This document shows positions 11,413-18,877 of a DNA stretch of 64,000 nt, in pieces. The stretch is from NCBI RefSeq assembly GCF_002812985.1, contig NZ_PGCP01000028.1:1-64000 (forward strand), given 5' to 3'. How positions within the stretch are numbered: position 1 is the stretch's first letter; every line of letters begins with the position of its first letter. The notes under the pieces were generated by a model. The model saw only the letters and a program-made list of their open reading frames with translations. It did no database searches and was not told where the DNA came from. This DNA is from Aeromonas lusitana. Lineage in GTDB: Bacteria > Pseudomonadota > Gammaproteobacteria > Enterobacterales > Aeromonadaceae. The translations under genes were made by a program, and so were the position numbers.

Positions 11413-12816
11413 CTGCTGTCGCGGATGCTGCTGTTGCTGCTGCTCGCCATCCTGCTCTCCCAGACCATACTCACCGGCATCTGGATGCAGCAGATCCAGA
11501 AGCGGGAGCTGGAGGGCATGCTCAGCACCACCCGCAACCTGGCGCTGTCGGCGGCCTCCACCGTCAACTTCTTCAAGTCCCTGCCCCTGCAATACCGCCA
11601 CATAGCGCTGGATCAGCTGCGCAACATGGGGGGCAGCCGCTTCTTCGTCTCCCTGAATGAAGAAGAGATCCATATCAGCGCCATCCCGGACAGCGAACGC
11701 AAGACGCTGGTGCTGAAGGAAGTGCAGGACGTGCTCAGCCGCAAGCTCTCCGACGCCATGGCCATCAAGGTGGACTTCTCCCGCCCGGAAGAGCTTCACG
11801 TCTTCAACAACGACACCCTGCTGGCGGACCTGCCCTCCTCCTGGGCACGCTACACCCTGTCCCTCGAACCCATCAATCCTCCCGTGCTGGTGACCCAGAT
11901 AGAGATAGAGCCGGGGGAATGGCTCTACCTGGCGGCCCTGCTGCCCGCCCCTTATATGACCCTGGATGACACCGTCATGCCGAGCAACCAGGTGCGCTTC
12001 ATCGCCCTGATGACGGTCTTCCTCTGCTTCTTCACCTTCATGCTGGTGCGCTGGCAGACCCGGCCTCTGCGCCGCCTCGCCAAGGCCGCGGTCAACCTCG
12101 GCAAGGATATCGATCAGCCGTCGCTGAAGGAGGAAGGCGCCTCCGAGATCGTCGCGGCGACCCGCGCCTTCAACATCATGCAGCAGCGCATCCGCCGCTT
12201 CATCGATGACAGGGAGCGGCTGTTCAGCTCCATCTCCCACGATCTCAAGACCCCCATCACCCGGCTGCGGCTACGGGTCGAGCTGCTGGACGACGAGACC
12301 CAGATCGCCAAGTTCAACAAGGATCTGGACGAGCTGGAGCTGATGGTGAAAGGGGCGCTGCAGACGGTAAAAGAGACCGACATCCACGAGAACCTCGAGC
12401 AGATCGACGTCAACGCCCTGCTGGAGCAGATGGCGGAGTCCATGAACCTGCACGAAGACCTGCTCACCATAGAGGGGCACTGCAAGTGGCCCTATCGCGG
12501 CAAGCTGCTGGCTCTCAAGCGTTGCATCGGCAACCTGGTGGACAACGGTATCAAGTACGGCAACCGGGTCCGCATCATCGTCATGGACGATGAGGAGATG
12601 CTGATCCTGTTCATCATGGATGAGGGCCAGGGCCTGCCGGAAGATCAGCTGGAACGCATCTTCGAACCCTATTATCGGCTGAGCAAGGATCCTTCCGGGA
12701 CCGGCCTTGGCCTTGGCATCGCCCGCAACATCGCCCATGCCCACGGCGGCGATCTAGTGCTGGAAAATCGCCCCCAGGGTGGCCTGCAGGCCACTCTCTC
12801 CCTACCAAGGCAGTAA
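11371..12816 (+). CDS. Membrane sensor histidine kinase
   Basis: 481 residues. Membrane helix at about 15-38, a periplasmic sensor region of about 165 residues (40-205), a second helix at about 208-228, then HAMP. HisKA has the phospho-accepting His290 in FSSISHDLKTPITRLRLR. The ATPase domain has NLVDNGIKYG (389-397), DEGQGLP and GTGLGLGIARNIAHAHGG. All catalytic motifs are intact. The stop lies 3 bases before the start of a periplasmic sugar-binding-type protein, suggesting translational coupling and that the binding protein may present ligand to the sensor. The organisation resembles the GtrS/GltR glucose-responsive pair of Pseudomonas, but the ligand is unknown. Confidence 0.92.
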   Translation: MKSRRLWQALVPRSLLSRMLLLLLLAILLSQTILTGIWMQQIQKRELEGMLSTTRNLALSAASTVNFFKSLPLQYRHIALDQLRNMGGSRFFVSLNEEEIHISAIPDSERKTLVLKEVQDVLSRKLSDAMAIKVDFSRPEELHVFNNDTLLADLPSSWARYTLSLEPINPPVLVTQIEIEPGEWLYLAALLPAPYMTLDDTVMPSNQVRFIALMTVFLCFFTFMLVRWQTRPLRRLAKAAVNLGKDIDQPSLKEEGASEIVAATRAFNIMQQRIRRFIDDRERLFSSISHDLKTPITRLRLRVELLDDETQIAKFNKDLDELELMVKGALQTVKETDIHENLEQIDVNALLEQMAESMNLHEDLLTIEGHCKWPYRGKLLALKRCIGNLVDNGIKYGNRVRIIVMDDEEMLILFIMDEGQGLPEDQLERIFEPYYRLSKDPSGTGLGLGIARNIAHAHGGDLVLENRPQGGLQATLSLPRQ

Positions 12817-12819
12817 TGT

Positions 12820-14076
12820 ATGAAGTGGTTCCCGTTTGCCGTTGTTACCCTGTTTGCCCTGCCCGCCGCCGCCTCCCAGGTAGAGGTGCTGCACTGGTGG
12901 ACCTCGGGTGGCGAGGCCAAGGCGGTGGAGGTGCTCAAGTCTGAATGGGCCGAGCGCGGCAACCAGTGGAACGACTTCGCGGTGCAGGGTGGCGGCGGCA
13001 AGAGCGCCATGACGGTACTGAAGAGCCGGGCGCTGGCCGCCAACCCGCCGGAGGCGGCGAACCTCAAGGGTTACGAGCTGCACGAGTGGGCCAGCCTCGG
13101 CTTCTTGCGCGATCTCAGCCCCATGGCCGAGTACCTCGGCTGGTATCAGCAGCTCTCCCCCATGGTACGCGAGACCCTGAGCCAGAACGGCGCCCTGATG
13201 GCGGTGCCGATTGGCATCCACAGGATCAACTGGCTCTGGATCAACCGCAAGGTATTCGAGCGCCTGCAGCTGCAACCGCCGACCGACTGGAACCAGTTCG
13301 TGGCGGTGGCGGAGCAGCTCAAGGCGCAAGGGGTGGCACCGCTCGCCATCGGCAACGAACCCTGGCAGCTGACGGTGCTGTTCGAGATGGTGGCCCTCGG
13401 TGAGGGGGGCAAGGAGTTCTACCGCAAGGCCTTCCTGGAGCAGGACGAGGCGACCCTGACCGGGCCCGACATGGTACGGGTATTGACCCGCTTCCAGCAA
13501 CTGAGGGCCTATGTTCCCGAGAAGTACGCCGGGCTGAAGTGGCACCAGGCCACCAACCTGCTGGAGAGCGGCGGCGCCGCCATGCAGATCATGGGGGACT
13601 GGGTGAAGGGGGAGCTGAGCGCCGGCAACTATCGCCCGGGAGAGGATATCGAATGTCTGCCGAGTCCCGGCAGCCAGGGTCTGTTCAGTTACAACCTGGA
13701 CTCCATCGCCATGTTCAAGCAGCGGGATCCCGCCCAGTTGCAAGCCCAGGGCGAGCTGGCCCAGTTGCTGATGACGCCCAAGTTCCAGGAGGAGTTCAAC
13801 CGGGTCAAGGGCTCCATCCCCACCCTCACCAAGCCGGACATGAGCCGCTTTGATCGCTGCGCCATCCGCTCGTACAAGGACTTCCAGCAGGCGGAGCAGG
13901 CCGGCAACCTGCTGCCCAGCATGTCCGACGGCATGGCGGTGCCCACCAACATGCGCCAGGCGATCATGGATGTGCTGAGCGGCTTCTTCAACGATGCCAG
14001 AGCCAACCCGGAGCAGACGGCGCTGCAGCTGGAACGGGCCATGCGCTCGACACGATCCGGCACGGAGCAGAAATGA
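12820..14076 (+). CDS. Periplasmic sugar-type substrate-binding protein, orphan (no permease nearby)
   Basis: 418 residues. Signal peptide about 1-19 (MKWFPFAVV..PAAAS), then VEVLHWWTSGGEAKAVEVLK, the start typical of family 1 sugar-binding proteins such as GtsA-type glucose-binding proteins. AVPIGIHRINWLWINRKVFE and MQIMGDWVKGEL are further family motifs. The gene sits 3 bases after the histidine kinase stop and ends in a terminator. No ABC permease or ATPase gene is adjacent. It may work as a sensor for the kinase, or serve a transporter encoded elsewhere. Confidence 0.88.
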   Translation: MKWFPFAVVTLFALPAAASQVEVLHWWTSGGEAKAVEVLKSEWAERGNQWNDFAVQGGGGKSAMTVLKSRALAANPPEAANLKGYELHEWASLGFLRDLSPMAEYLGWYQQLSPMVRETLSQNGALMAVPIGIHRINWLWINRKVFERLQLQPPTDWNQFVAVAEQLKAQGVAPLAIGNEPWQLTVLFEMVALGEGGKEFYRKAFLEQDEATLTGPDMVRVLTRFQQLRAYVPEKYAGLKWHQATNLLESGGAAMQIMGDWVKGELSAGNYRPGEDIECLPSPGSQGLFSYNLDSIAMFKQRDPAQLQAQGELAQLLMTPKFQEEFNRVKGSIPTLTKPDMSRFDRCAIRSYKDFQQAEQAGNLLPSMSDGMAVPTNMRQAIMDVLSGFFNDARANPEQTALQLERAMRSTRSGTEQK

Positions 14077-14077
14077 C

Positions 14078-14100
14078 AAAGGCGGACTTTGTCCGCCTTT
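14078..14100. terminator. Bidirectional terminator between convergent genes
   Basis: AAAGGCGGAC-ttt-GTCCGCCTTT is a perfect dyad just after the binding-protein stop and before the end of the minus-strand small membrane gene. It can serve both. Confidence 0.75.
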
Positions 14101-14121
14101 GAGTCATCGACACCTGACTGT

Positions 14122-14313
14122 TCAGGAGCGATCGTTCTCGTCCTCATCCTCGTCGTAGTAGTCACTGAGCTCAATCCAGAGCCCCAGCCCTATCATCACC
14201 ATGGATCCGAACCAGGTGCCGGTATTTCCGATCGGGCTGCCCAGTACTATCATGGCGAACGACAAGAACCCCATGCCTGCGTAGGCTTGCAATCTGCCGT
14301 AGGAGACCTGCAT
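14122..14313 (-). CDS. Small two-helix membrane protein with acidic tail
   Basis: 63 residues, not recognised. Two hydrophobic segments (about 12-27, AGMGFLSFAMIVLGSP, and 33-47, TWFGSMVMIGLGLWI) are followed by a very acidic C-terminus DYYDEDEDENDRS. The ATG at 14313 is chosen over the longer frame because AAGGAGG lies 7 bases upstream. It is divergent from tusA across an A/T-rich gap. No function is assigned. Confidence 0.65.
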   Translation of the reverse strand: MQVSYGRLQAYAGMGFLSFAMIVLGSPIGNTGTWFGSMVMIGLGLWIELSDYYDEDEDENDRS

Positions 14314-14484
14314 ATTCACACCTCCTTGTTGAATATGGTTCAATTTTTATATTACTCATCGGACGGAGAGTGGATAGAGCAGGATCACACTTTGGTTACA
14401 TATGCTGCATATCGGCCCTGTGATTTGATTATTTTTTCGCCTTGAGTATCATTGGCAGCTGATTTGGTTGAAGGTTGATTATTG

Positions 14485-14730
14485 ATGAGTGCTTTATTCT
14501 GCGACGCGACCCACGAGTTGGACGCAATCGGGCTTCGTTGCCCCGAACCCGTGATGATGGTGCGCAAGAAAGTGCGGCTGATGGCCGAGGGCGAGACCCT
14601 GCTGGTCAGCGCCGACGATCCCTCCACCACCCGCGACATCCCCAGTTTCTGCCGTTTCATGGATCACACCCTGATCGCCAGCGAAACCGAGCAGGCCCCT
14701 TACCGCTATCTGATCCGCAAGGGTCAATGA
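14485..14730 (+). CDS. tusA: Sulfur carrier protein TusA
   Basis: 81 residues, the length of E. coli TusA. The active cysteine is in [19 protein letters not shown], the SirA/TusA signature. It accepts persulfide sulfur from IscS for tRNA 2-thiouridine and other sulfur-transfer reactions. The ATG at 14485 is chosen over the in-frame TTG at 14482. Its stop codon overlaps an ATG (ATGA) that is in frame with the RidA-family gene downstream, so the two are likely co-transcribed. Confidence 0.93.
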   Translation: MSALFCDATHELDAIGLRCPEPVMMVRKKVRLMAEGETLLVSADDPSTTRDIPSFCRFMDHTLIASETEQAPYRYLIRKGQ

Positions 14731-14750
14731 GCCCAGCACAGGAAGAGTCC

Positions 14751-15098
14751 ATGACAGCCATTACCCGAATCGGCACCACCCAGCGTTGGTCAGATGTGGT
14801 CATTCACAACGGCACCCTCTACGTGGTGGAAGTGCCCGCCACGGATGAAGCCGACATTCATCAGCAGACCCGTGAGGTGCTGACCAGCCTGCAAGGCTTG
14901 CTGGAGGCCAACGGCTCCGGCGTCGACAAGATCTTGATGGCCAACATCTATCTCAAGGACATAAGCGATATCGCCGCCTTCAACGCCCAGTGGGATGCCT
15001 GGATCCCGGAGGGCACCGCCCCCGTCCGCGCCTGCGTACAGGCCCGTCTAGCCCACGAAGGCTACAAGGTCGAAGTGCAGCTGACTGCCGCTGTATAA
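14751..15098 (+). CDS. RidA-family protein, YoaB-like
   Basis: 115 residues of the YjgF/YER057c/UK114 (RidA) fold, closest in pattern to E. coli YoaB: RWSDVVIHNGTLY near the N-terminus and APVRACVQARLAHEGYKVEVQL at the C-terminus, where the Arg corresponds to the RidA active-site arginine. Family members hydrolyse reactive enamine/imine intermediates; the substrate here is unknown. The ATG at 14751 follows AGGAAGAG. An earlier in-frame ATG at 14727 overlapping the tusA stop would add eight residues. Confidence 0.88.
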   Translation: MTAITRIGTTQRWSDVVIHNGTLYVVEVPATDEADIHQQTREVLTSLQGLLEANGSGVDKILMANIYLKDISDIAAFNAQWDAWIPEGTAPVRACVQARLAHEGYKVEVQLTAAV

Positions 15099-15158
15099 GC
15101 CGCCATTGTACGAGCCCTGTGACTGATCGCTGAGCAAGCCGCAAATCTTGCGTCTGTT

Positions 15159-15274
15159 CCCTCTCCCTCTGGGAGAGGGCAGGGTGAGGGGCCTCTCCTG
15201 TTGCCTGCACGGCTCGCAATAAGGAACGCTTATCCCCCCTCATCCCCGACCCTTCTCCCGCGCGGGGAGAAGGG
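15159..15274. repeat. REP/BIME-like inverted repeat element
   Basis: Two related GC-rich palindromic halves face each other: CCCTCTCCCTCTGGGAGAGG plus AGGGTGAGGGG (15159-15191), and CCCCTCATCC followed by CCCTTCTCCCGCGCGGGGAG (about 15235-15274). The complement of the second resembles the first. This is the widely seen 'CCCTCTCCC..GGGTGAGGGG' extragenic palindrome. A minus-strand frame through it encodes the well-known artefact peptides PSPRAGEG and PHPALSQRERE, so it is not coding. Confidence 0.75.
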
Positions 15275-15342
15275 CACAGCGCACCGGCACAGATAACAGA
15301 ATGGTGCCAAGCGGTTGCTTCCTTTCTCCCAGCGGCACCCAT

Positions 15343-15375
15343 AAAAAAGCCCCGCCAGATTGGCGGGGCTTTTTT
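15343..15375. terminator. Bidirectional terminator
   Basis: Six A, GCCCCGCCA-gat-TGGCGGGGC, six T: a perfect dyad flanked by A and T runs, serving the minus-strand OmpA-like lipoprotein gene and, on the plus side, the tusA transcript. Confidence 0.9.
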
Positions 15376-15395
15376 ATTGCCGGGAACCGGACCGC

Positions 15396-16052
15396 TTAGG
15401 CGGTCGGGGTCAGGGTGATGGTCACCCGACGGTTCTGGGCCTTGCCGGCGGCTGTGCTGTTGGTGGCAACCGGCTGATCCGGGCCCACACCACTGGTGGA
15501 GATGCGGCTGCCGGTCACACCCTGGCCGATCAGCTGGGCGGCGACGGCGTCGGCGCGCTGGGCGGAGAGCTTCATGTTCAACTCGCGGGAGCCGGTGCTG
15601 TCGGTGTGGCCGACCACGTTCAGGCGGGTCTTGTCGAACTCGGCCACTACCATGGCGACGCCGGACAGGGTGTTGGCACCGGCCGCTTTCAGCTGGGCGC
15701 TGGAGCTGTCGAAGGTGACGTTGTTCGGCATGTTGAGGATCAGCTCGTCACCGTTGCGGGTCACGCTGACGCCTGTGCCTTGCAGCTTCTCGCGCAGCTT
15801 GGCTTCCTGCACATCCATGTAGTAACCGATGCCACCACCCAGTGCGGCGCCGGCGGCCACCCCGGTCAGGATGCCCTTCTTGCGATCACCCTTGCTGGAG
15901 GAGAGGGCACCGACGGCGGCGCCGGTCGCGGCACCGGCCAGCGCGCCCCAGGCACCCTTGGAGGTCTGGGATTCACCGGTATAGGGGTTGGTAGTACAGC
16001 CCGTGATGGCGATGGTCAGGGCAAGTGCAGGAACGAGTTTCTTGAAATGCAT
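15396..16052 (-). CDS. OmpA-family outer-membrane lipoprotein, YiaD-like
   Basis: 218 residues. Lipoprotein signal with lipobox AITGC (Cys19), a Gly/Ala-rich glycine-zipper region (GALAGAATGAAVGALSSSKG and ILTGVAAGAALGGGIGYYMD), then an OmpA peptidoglycan-binding domain (about 100-215) with FDSSSAQLKAAG, VVGHTDSTGSRELN, LSAQRADAVAAQL and AQNRRVTITL. It is likely anchored in the outer membrane and binds peptidoglycan. E. coli YiaD (219 residues) has the same layout. Monocistronic between terminators. Confidence 0.88.
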   Translation of the reverse strand: MHFKKLVPALALTIAITGCTTNPYTGESQTSKGAWGALAGAATGAAVGALSSSKGDRKKGILTGVAAGAALGGGIGYYMDVQEAKLREKLQGTGVSVTRNGDELILNMPNNVTFDSSSAQLKAAGANTLSGVAMVVAEFDKTRLNVVGHTDSTGSRELNMKLSAQRADAVAAQLIGQGVTGSRISTSGVGPDQPVATNSTAAGKAQNRRVTITLTPTA

Positions 16053-16144
16053 GGAAAAAACCTCTGAAAAAGAACGACGCTAACCAATGGCCGCGCATTC
16101 TACCTCAGGGGAGCGCCAGAGTGTGACGTGCACGCGCAGGAATC

Positions 16145-16170
16145 AACAAGGGGGCCATGGCCCCCTTGTT
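16145..16170 (-). terminator. Terminator after the small Arg/Gln-rich gene cluster
   Basis: AACAAGGGGGCCATGGCCCC continuing as CCTTGTT is a 26-base perfect palindrome 52 bases beyond the last small gene on the minus strand. The U-tract is short (TTGTTGATT). Confidence 0.6.
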
Positions 16171-16222
16171 TGCATCGCGAGGCGGCATCAGCCGCCACGT
16201 GTCTGCCCAAACGGGCAGAGCA

Positions 16223-16465
16223 TCAATATTTGATCTCGCGGGCCTTCTTGCGCCCGTCCTGCTTGGCGTCACGGTGCTCCTGGCGGCAATCGGCATTGCC
16301 CACCAGACCACTGCGACACTCCTGCTTGGCATCCCGGGATTCCTGACGGGTATCCTGGCGCACATCGCGGGCCTCGCGGCGCTGCCTGGCCTGCTCGGTG
16401 GCCTGGGCCGGCAGACCGGTCAGCAGGACGGTGGCGGCAAGCAGCATGAGTACGGACTTCTTCAT
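16223..16465 (-). CDS. Small secreted Arg/Gln/Asp-rich protein, paralogue 3 of 3
   Basis: 80 residues, not recognised. Signal peptide MKKSVLMLLAATVLLTGLPAQA is cleaved before TEQA. The 58-residue mature part is almost all charged or polar, with repeating R-D-x-R-Q and R-D-A-K-Q units, two cysteines spaced C-x9-C (ECRSGLVGNADC) and a C-terminal AREIKY. The ATG at 16465 has AGGAG upstream; the longer frame lacks a signal peptide at its start. It is co-linear with the gene at 16585-16839. A TATAAT-like -10 (minus, 16511-16516) and a hairpin GAGACGC..GCGTCTC (16485-16507) precede it, so it may have its own promoter and a structured 5' leader. Confidence 0.75.
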   Translation of the reverse strand: MKKSVLMLLAATVLLTGLPAQATEQARQRREARDVRQDTRQESRDAKQECRSGLVGNADCRQEHRDAKQDGRKKAREIKY

Positions 16466-16584
16466 GATGACTCCTGAACTGGATGAGACGCACCGAAATG
16501 GCGTCTCTGAATTATACATGGCGCCTTGCGACCATGCCGGTCAGCACGGCCAGCCAGCAGAGCACCAATCCACCCGGACCAAGA

Positions 16585-16839
16585 TCAGTATTTGACGTCG
16601 CGCGCCTGATCGCGCCCTTCCTGCTTGGCATCCCTGTGGTCCTGGCGGCAGTCGGCATTGCCCATCAGACCCTCACGGCACTCCTGCTTGGCGTCGCGAG
16701 ACTCCTGGCGGGTGTCCTGACGGATGTCACGGGCATCCTGGCGCTGCTCGCTCTGGTTGGTAGCGTGCGCCGGGACGGCGGCAAACAGGGTGCAGGCGGT
16801 CAGCAGGGCGGCGCTCAGGCGGGATACGGAAACTGTCAT
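16585..16839 (-). CDS. Small secreted Arg/Gln/Asp-rich protein, paralogue 2 of 3
   Basis: 84 residues, not recognised. Signal peptide about 1-26 ending VPAHA before TNQS. The mature 58 residues match the gene at 16223 position by position: RQDARDIRQDTRQESRDAKQ, then two cysteines spaced C-x9-C with the shared GNADC, a second RQDHRDAKQ unit and a C-terminal ARDVKY. The pattern suggests two amphipathic charged helices joined by a disulfide-closed turn; this is inference. GGAG precedes the ATG at 16839. Confidence 0.75.
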   Translation of the reverse strand: MTVSVSRLSAALLTACTLFAAVPAHATNQSEQRQDARDIRQDTRQESRDAKQECREGLMGNADCRQDHRDAKQEGRDQARDVKY

Positions 16840-16917
16840 GGCAACTCCAATCTGAATAGACTCGGCCACCGGGCTCGGCGGCCGTCATAGAAGATGAACG
16901 AGGCGTCCATCCCTTCC

Positions 16918-17172
16918 TCAATACTTGACGTCGCGAGCCTTCTCGCGCACGTCCTGCTTCACTTCACGCTTGTCCTGACGGCACTCGTAGTTGTCCTTAT
17001 TGTCCGCCTGACGACAATCTATCTTGGCCTCGCGGATCTCGGGACGCACCTCCTGGCGCACGTCGCGGGAGTCCTGGCGATCGGTCGCCTGGGCGGGCAG
17101 GGTCAACAACAGGGTGCAACCGGTCAGGATCAGGCTGCCGAGGGAGAGGGTGCGAAATGCGGTCAGTGACAT
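16918..17172 (-). CDS. Small secreted Arg/Gln/Asp-rich protein, paralogue 1 of 3
   Basis: 84 residues, not recognised. The hydrophobic leader MSLTAFRTLSLGSLILTGC continues to PAQA before TDRQ; the LTGC could be a lipobox, but the hydrophobic run continues past it, so ordinary signal peptidase cleavage after AQA is also possible. The mature part (about 55 residues) is the most diverged of the three: RQDSRDVRQEVRPEIREAK, cysteines spaced C-x11-C (DCRQADNKDNYEC), RQDKREVKQ and ARDVKY. GAGGA precedes the start. First in order on the minus strand; 78 bases separate it from the next paralogue. Confidence 0.75.
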   Translation of the reverse strand: MSLTAFRTLSLGSLILTGCTLLLTLPAQATDRQDSRDVRQEVRPEIREAKIDCRQADNKDNYECRQDKREVKQDVREKARDVKY

Positions 17173-17267
17173 TGGATATCCTCATGATGGTTACCCCGAT
17201 TTTGAGCAGATATGACTGTATGTCGGCTGTACCGGGCGCTGAAAAACGACTCCTACCCCGGCTGGCA

Positions 17268-17322
17268 CTATGCGTGACAGGGACAGCTCACCAGATGATC
17301 GTTCACCATGCCCACCGCCTGC
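17268..17322 (-). pseudogene. 3' remnant of a tag-like DNA glycosylase gene
   Basis: On the minus strand this reads MQAVGMVNDHLVSCPCHA then TAG. That is the C-terminal part of 3-methyladenine DNA glycosylase and nearly matches the intact tag at 18075 (MQAVGMVNDHLVTCPCHMA). A block of 39 bases from 17287 is identical to 18121-18159 except for its first base. No upstream coding sequence remains. The two copies flank the cysteine hydrolase gene as direct repeats. Confidence 0.75.
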
Positions 17323-17454
17323 ATGACGGATGCGACCCCATCGCCACGACAGACGCTGCAACGTCGGGCAGCGCTTGCAATCCCCCAGATGCGGGATTGC
17401 CGCTCAACGGCCGGTGACCCCAGAGTGGAGGACATTCCTCACGGAGCCATCCCC

Positions 17455-18015
17455 ATGCCATCTCTGCCTCACGCCGCCCTGCTCGTCATCGACATCCAGA
17501 CCGGCCTCCTTCACGGCCCCGAGGTACCCCATGCCGGGACCGAGACGCTGCTCAACATCAACCGCCTGAGCCAGGCGGCCCGTGCCGCCGGTGTCCCCGT
17601 GCTGGCGGTGCGCCACACGGGCCCGGCCGGTAGCCCCATCGCCGCCGGCAGTCCGCTCTGGCAACTGGCGCCGGAACTGGTTGTCGACGACGCCGATCGG
17701 GTGTTCGACAAGCAAAGGCCCAATGCGTTTCATGGCACCGGCCTCGATGGCTGGCTGAAAGAGGACAAGGTGCAGACCCTGATCGTCACCGGCATGAAGA
17801 CCCAGTACTGCATAGATACCACCTGCCGGGCGGCGGCCGATCTCGGCTACTCAGTGGTGCTGGTGAGCGATGCTCATACCTGCATGGATACCCCACAACT
17901 TGCCGCAACGCAGATCATCGCCCACCACAATACCACCCTGGCTGGCCCTTTCGTGCGGCTGATGAGCAGTGACGAAGTGTGTGACGCGCTGACCCACACC
18001 CTTCAGCCCAGTTGA
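17455..18015 (+). CDS. Isochorismatase-like cysteine hydrolase
   Basis: 186 residues of the cysteine hydrolase (isochorismatase-like) superfamily. Catalytic triad positions are visible: Asp in ALLVIDIQTGLL, Lys in VFDKQRPNAF, and Cys in VTGMKTQYCIDTTCRAA, preceded by the usual cis-peptide region. The substrate is unknown; relatives act on isochorismate, nicotinamide or carbamoyl compounds. The ATG at 17455 has GGAG in front; the longer frame from 17308 runs through the tag remnant and is not credible. The gene lies between the remnant and intact tag and may have arrived with the duplication. Confidence 0.85.
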   Translation: MPSLPHAALLVIDIQTGLLHGPEVPHAGTETLLNINRLSQAARAAGVPVLAVRHTGPAGSPIAAGSPLWQLAPELVVDDADRVFDKQRPNAFHGTGLDGWLKEDKVQTLIVTGMKTQYCIDTTCRAAADLGYSVVLVSDAHTCMDTPQLAATQIIAHHNTTLAGPFVRLMSSDEVCDALTHTLQPS

Positions 18016-18030
18016 TCCCGGATCCCAAAC

Positions 18031-18060
18031 GAAGAAGGGAGGCTCAGGCCTCCCTTCTTC
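18031..18060. terminator. Bidirectional terminator between the cysteine hydrolase and tag
   Basis: GAAGAAGGGAGG (18031-18042) pairs with CCTCCCTTCTTC (18049-18060). It sits between the ends of two convergent genes. Confidence 0.8.
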
Positions 18061-18074
18061 ATCTGCCCTCCGCG

Positions 18075-18656
18075 TTACCCCAGTGTCCCTGACTGCTGAC
18101 ATGCCATGTGGCAGGGGCAGGTCACCAGATGATCGTTCACCATGCCCACCGCCTGCATAAAGGCGTAGCAGATGGTGCTGCCGACGAAGGTGAAACCGAG
18201 TTTCTTGAGCGCCTTGGCCATGGCGTCGGACTCTGGTGAGGTGGCAGGAATATCGCCTTTGCCCTGGCGCTGGTTGACGATGGGCGCGCCGCCGACGAAG
18301 CCCCACAGGTAGTCCGCGAAGTCGATGCCCTGTGCCTCCAGTGCCAGATAGGCGCGAGCGTTTTTGATGATCGACTGCACCTTGAGGCGATTGCGGATGA
18401 TGCCCGTGTTTTGCATCAGTCGCTCCACATCCTGCTCGTCGAACCGGACGATGAGCGTGGGATCGAAGTTCGCATAGGCGCGGTAATAACTGTCGGTGCG
18501 TTTGAGAATGGTGATCCAGGAGAGCCCAGCCTGCTGGCCATCGAGGCAGAGTTTGGCAAACAGCTCGCGCGGGTCCCGCACCGGCCGCCCCCACTGTTTG
18601 TCATGGTATTCAATGTATTCCGGGTCCTTGGTCACCCAGGCGCAGCTCAGTTCCAT
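18075..18656 (-). CDS. tag: DNA-3-methyladenine glycosylase I
   Basis: 193 residues. Constitutive base-excision enzyme that removes 3-methyladenine from DNA. SCAWVTKDPEYIEYHDKQWG gives the N-terminal zinc Cys and His; NDHLVTCPCH near the C-terminus gives the other zinc ligands. GLSWITILKRTDSYYRAYANFDP and GFTFVGSTICYAFMQAVGM are family signatures. The ATG at 18656 is used (MELSCAW); the longer frame is unrelated. Compared with the 17268 remnant, the last residues (MACQQSGTLG) differ, consistent with recombination at the 3' end. Divergent from glyQ. Confidence 0.93.
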   Translation of the reverse strand: MELSCAWVTKDPEYIEYHDKQWGRPVRDPRELFAKLCLDGQQAGLSWITILKRTDSYYRAYANFDPTLIVRFDEQDVERLMQNTGIIRNRLKVQSIIKNARAYLALEAQGIDFADYLWGFVGGAPIVNQRQGKGDIPATSPESDAMAKALKKLGFTFVGSTICYAFMQAVGMVNDHLVTCPCHMACQQSGTLG

Positions 18657-18877
18657 TCCTCGTCTCCTGTTATTTTTCTCTGCCCGACTCTCTGTCCGAC
18701 AAGGGGATTTCATCGGCCACATGACGGGGCTTTCATCCCGGGCCGACCAGGCCCGGCGCAGCGCCACCCCATGAATCCTCTGCAATTTCGCCTATTATCC
18801 GACCATGCCAGACGGTATACTCCTTCGGTTCACATTCAGCAAATCTTGCTCTGATTTCACTTCGCGCGAAAAACACT

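Noticed and set aside
14980..15342. 120-codon minus-strand ORF with PSPRAGEG and PHPALSQRERE
   Set aside because: It is the translation of an extragenic palindromic repeat plus the complement of the RidA-family gene, a well-known annotation artefact.
17308..17454. N-terminal extension of the cysteine hydrolase frame
   Set aside because: It runs through the antisense of the tag remnant. The family N-terminus and a ribosome site place the start at 17455.
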